Of a stretch of DNA of 64,000 bases, positions 62,357 to 64,000 are shown piece by piece. This stretch comes from Archangiaceae bacterium (GTDB taxonomy: Bacteria > Myxococcota > Myxococcia > Myxococcales > Myxococcaceae), in NCBI GenBank assembly GCA_016714225.1, contig JADJNS010000005.1, forward strand, positions 186,001 through 250,000. The letters run 5' to 3'. The notes under the pieces were generated by a model. The model saw nothing but the letters and a program-made list of their open reading frames with translations. It was not told the origin of the DNA and did no database searches. The position numbers and the translations under genes are program-made. Position 1 is the first letter of the stretch, and every line of letters starts with the position of its first letter.

Positions 62357-64000
62357 ATGAAGACCAAGAAGCTCAAGCACGGCAACGGCCTCGCCAACGG
62401 CCACCCCAACGGCAATGGCCATGCGAACGGTCACCTCAACGGCAACGGCATCGGGGTGATGGCGCAGCGCTTCGGCCAGTCGGCCACCGCCCTGCGCCAG
62501 GCCGCCACCCAGGCGAAGTCGGTCGAAGAGGCCGCCGCGCGCATCTCGAACGGGGGCAGCGAGACCGCCGCCGCCGGTGAGCAGATTCGGGGCTCGGCCG
62601 AGTCGGTCGCGGCCAGCGTCGAAGAGCTCACCAACACCGTCGACAAGAACGTGCGCTCGCAGGCCTCGGTCGCCGCCTCGGTGCACGAGTTGCTGGGCGG
62701 CGTGCAAGAGACGGCCAGCGGCATTCAGGAGCTGTCGGCCTCGGTCAACGGGGTGCGCAAAGACACCGACCTGCTCGCCACCTCGGCCGACGCCACCGCC
62801 TCGATGCTCGAGCAGATGAGCCGCTCGGTGAAGGCGGTGAGCGCCAACGCCGAAGACCTCGCCGCCACCGGCGAAGAGCTGGCGGCCACCGCCACCGAGA
62901 GCACCACCAACGTGGCCGACCTGGCCCGCCGCGGCGAGCAGATGGCCACCACCATCGAAGCGGTCGCCGCCACCGCCGAAGAGATGAGCAAGGGCATCAG
63001 CCGCCTCACCAGCGACGCGCAGGCGGTCGGCGAGCGCGTCTCGGGCCTCGCCAACGGGCTGGGAGGCATCAGTCAGGGGCTGGGCGCAGTGGCCACCGAC
63101 GCGACCGAGATGGCCAGCGCGGTCGAAGAGACCGCCGCCGCCGCCGAGCAGATCGGCCGCAGCGTGCGCGCGGTCACCGAGCAGACCCGCGCGCTCGAGC
63201 AGCTCGCCACCGCCAACGCCGCCAGCCTGCAAGAGATCGCCGCCTCGGTCGAAGAGGTGGCCGCCACCTCGGAAAAGAACGCCGCCACCGTCGAGTCGAA
63301 CGCCGCCGCCATCGAGCAGACCGCGCGCACCGCCACCGCGTTCGCGCAGAACGCCGAGCAGGTGAGCGCGCTGGCCGGCACGACCGCGGCCGCCGCATCG
63401 CAGCTCGACACCGCCACCCGCCGCATCGCCAGCGTGGTGCAGGGCGCCACCGACAACGCCAGCCGGCTGGCGGCCTCGGCGCGCGAGGGCGGCACCACGG
63501 TGAAGAAGTCGATCTCGGGGCTCTCGACCATTCAGCGCAGCATCGAAGAGTCGTCGGCGGTGATGCGCGACATGGGCAAGCGCGTCGAGGAAATCGGCGA
63601 CATCGTGCAGACCATCAACCTCATCGCCGACCGCACCAACCTGCTGTCGCTCAACGCCAGCATCGAGGCGGCGCGCGCCGGCGAGCACGGCCGCGGCTTC
63701 GCGGTGGTGGCCGAAGAGATTCGCGCCCTCGCCGACCGCGCTGCGGTGGCCAGCGCCGACGTGGCGAAGATCGTGCGCGGGCTGCAGAGCACCTCGCGCG
63801 ACGCCGTCACCGCCGCCACGCAAAGCGCCCGGGTCGCCGAAGAGAGCGGCCGGCTCGCCGCCGAGGCCGACCAGGCGCTGGGCTCGATTCTGCAGGGCGT
63901 CGAGTCGGTGGCCACCGGGGTGCGTGAAATCGATCGCGGCGCCGTCGAGCAGGCCCAGGCGGTCAAGTCGCTCACCGAGACCACCCAGCGGCTCTCGGAA
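62357..64000 (+). CDS. Soluble methyl-accepting chemotaxis protein (cut by window end)
   Basis: At least 548 residues, open at the edge. It has no membrane helices. The N-terminus is a Gly/Asn/His-rich low-complexity stretch (about 8-35), followed by long Ala/Glu/Ser heptad repeats and the signalling tip (INLIADRTNLLSLNASIEAA, then GEHGRGFAVVAEEIRALADRAA) near residues 411-465. It is a cytoplasmic receptor, comparable in layout to FrzCD. cheB and cheR, if present, lie beyond the window. Confidence 0.92.
   Translation, partial: MKTKKLKHGNGLANGHPNGNGHANGHLNGNGIGVMAQRFGQSATALRQAATQAKSVEEAAARISNGGSETAAAGEQIRGSAESVAASVEELTNTVDKNVRSQASVAASVHELLGGVQETASGIQELSASVNGVRKDTDLLATSADATASMLEQMSRSVKAVSANAEDLAATGEELAATATESTTNVADLARRGEQMATTIEAVAATAEEMSKGISRLTSDAQAVGERVSGLANGLGGISQGLGAVATDATEMASAVEETAAAAEQIGRSVRAVTEQTRALEQLATANAASLQEIAASVEEVAATSEKNAATVESNAAAIEQTARTATAFAQNAEQVSALAGTTAAAASQLDTATRRIASVVQGATDNASRLAASAREGGTTVKKSISGLSTIQRSIEESSAVMRDMGKRVEEIGDIVQTINLIADRTNLLSLNASIEAARAGEHGRGFAVVAEEIRALADRAAVASADVAKIVRGLQSTSRDAVTAATQSARVAEESGRLAAEADQALGSILQGVESVATGVREIDRGAVEQAQAVKSLTETTQRLSE

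Overview
The window is very GC-rich, densely coded DNA with a strong G/C preference at third codon positions and frequent GTG or TTG starts. The gene content points to a myxobacterium (phylum Myxococcota), inferred from the gene mix and not from a marker gene. The signs are Ser/Thr kinases with zinc-ribbon and PEGA modules, many two-component proteins, Gly-rich and Cys-rich lipoproteins, an AgmX-type C-terminal domain on an anti-sigma-like protein, an MshEN-HEAT protein, an ADOP-type ABC permease and a Frz-like chemotaxis cluster. I see no rRNA, tRNA, prophage, transposase or CRISPR array.

Layout. 1-5.6 kb: a CPBP protease cut by the window edge, a VanY-like peptidase with seven near-identical FG-GAP repeats, a membrane-anchored Ser/Thr kinase and a DUF1275 protein. 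5.7-13 kb: one same-strand run of STAS-like protein, histidine kinase, prmA, rsmE, an RDD membrane protein and an MshEN-HEAT protein. 13-22 kb (minus): a beta-propeller lipoprotein, a PQQ-like propeller protein, an EF-hand protein and a membrane protein of about 1700 residues. 22-28.4 kb: an apparently frameshifted unknown gene, an ECF sigma/anti-sigma pair, an XRE-cupin regulator with cysE, and two unknown genes. 28.4-35.3 kb: a large Cys-rich lamin-tail lipoprotein, a di-iron ferritin-like protein, an alpha/beta hydrolase, DUF4184, a metallophosphoesterase and a small HLFGH protein. 35.3-40.7 kb: an S9 peptidase, a zinc-ribbon/PEGA kinase coupled to a PEGA/barrel protein, and a small lipoprotein. 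40.7-44.4 kb: a 1212-residue protein joining an array of HTH-like repeats to an adenosylhomocysteinase-like NAD domain. 44.4-51.5 kb (minus): a five-gene operon of membrane fusion protein, ABC ATPase, ADOP permease, NtrC-type activator and NtrY-type kinase. 51.6-59.4 kb: secreted and VWA proteins around a 676-bp gene-free stretch with a 43-bp palindromic tandem array, then an M16 peptidase, miaE, a ferritin-like protein and a receiver-PAS-kinase. 59.5-64 kb: a CheY-CheA-CheW-soluble MCP operon running off the end.

How the genes work together. Four-base start/stop overlaps (ATGA, GTGA or TTGA) recur and mark translationally coupled pairs: STAS-like/kinase, prmA/rsmE, sigma/anti-sigma, Ser/Thr kinase/PEGA protein, MFP/ATPase, NtrC/NtrY, M16/miaE, CheY/CheA and CheA/CheW. 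The ABC export operon carries its own sigma54 activator pair and has a sigma54-like promoter with an upstream palindrome, so self-regulation is likely. Most worth following up are the HTH-array/SAHH-like fusion, a three-copy intergenic repeat of 150-185 bp (two copies flank the hydrolase/DUF4184 block) and the 43-bp palindromic array.
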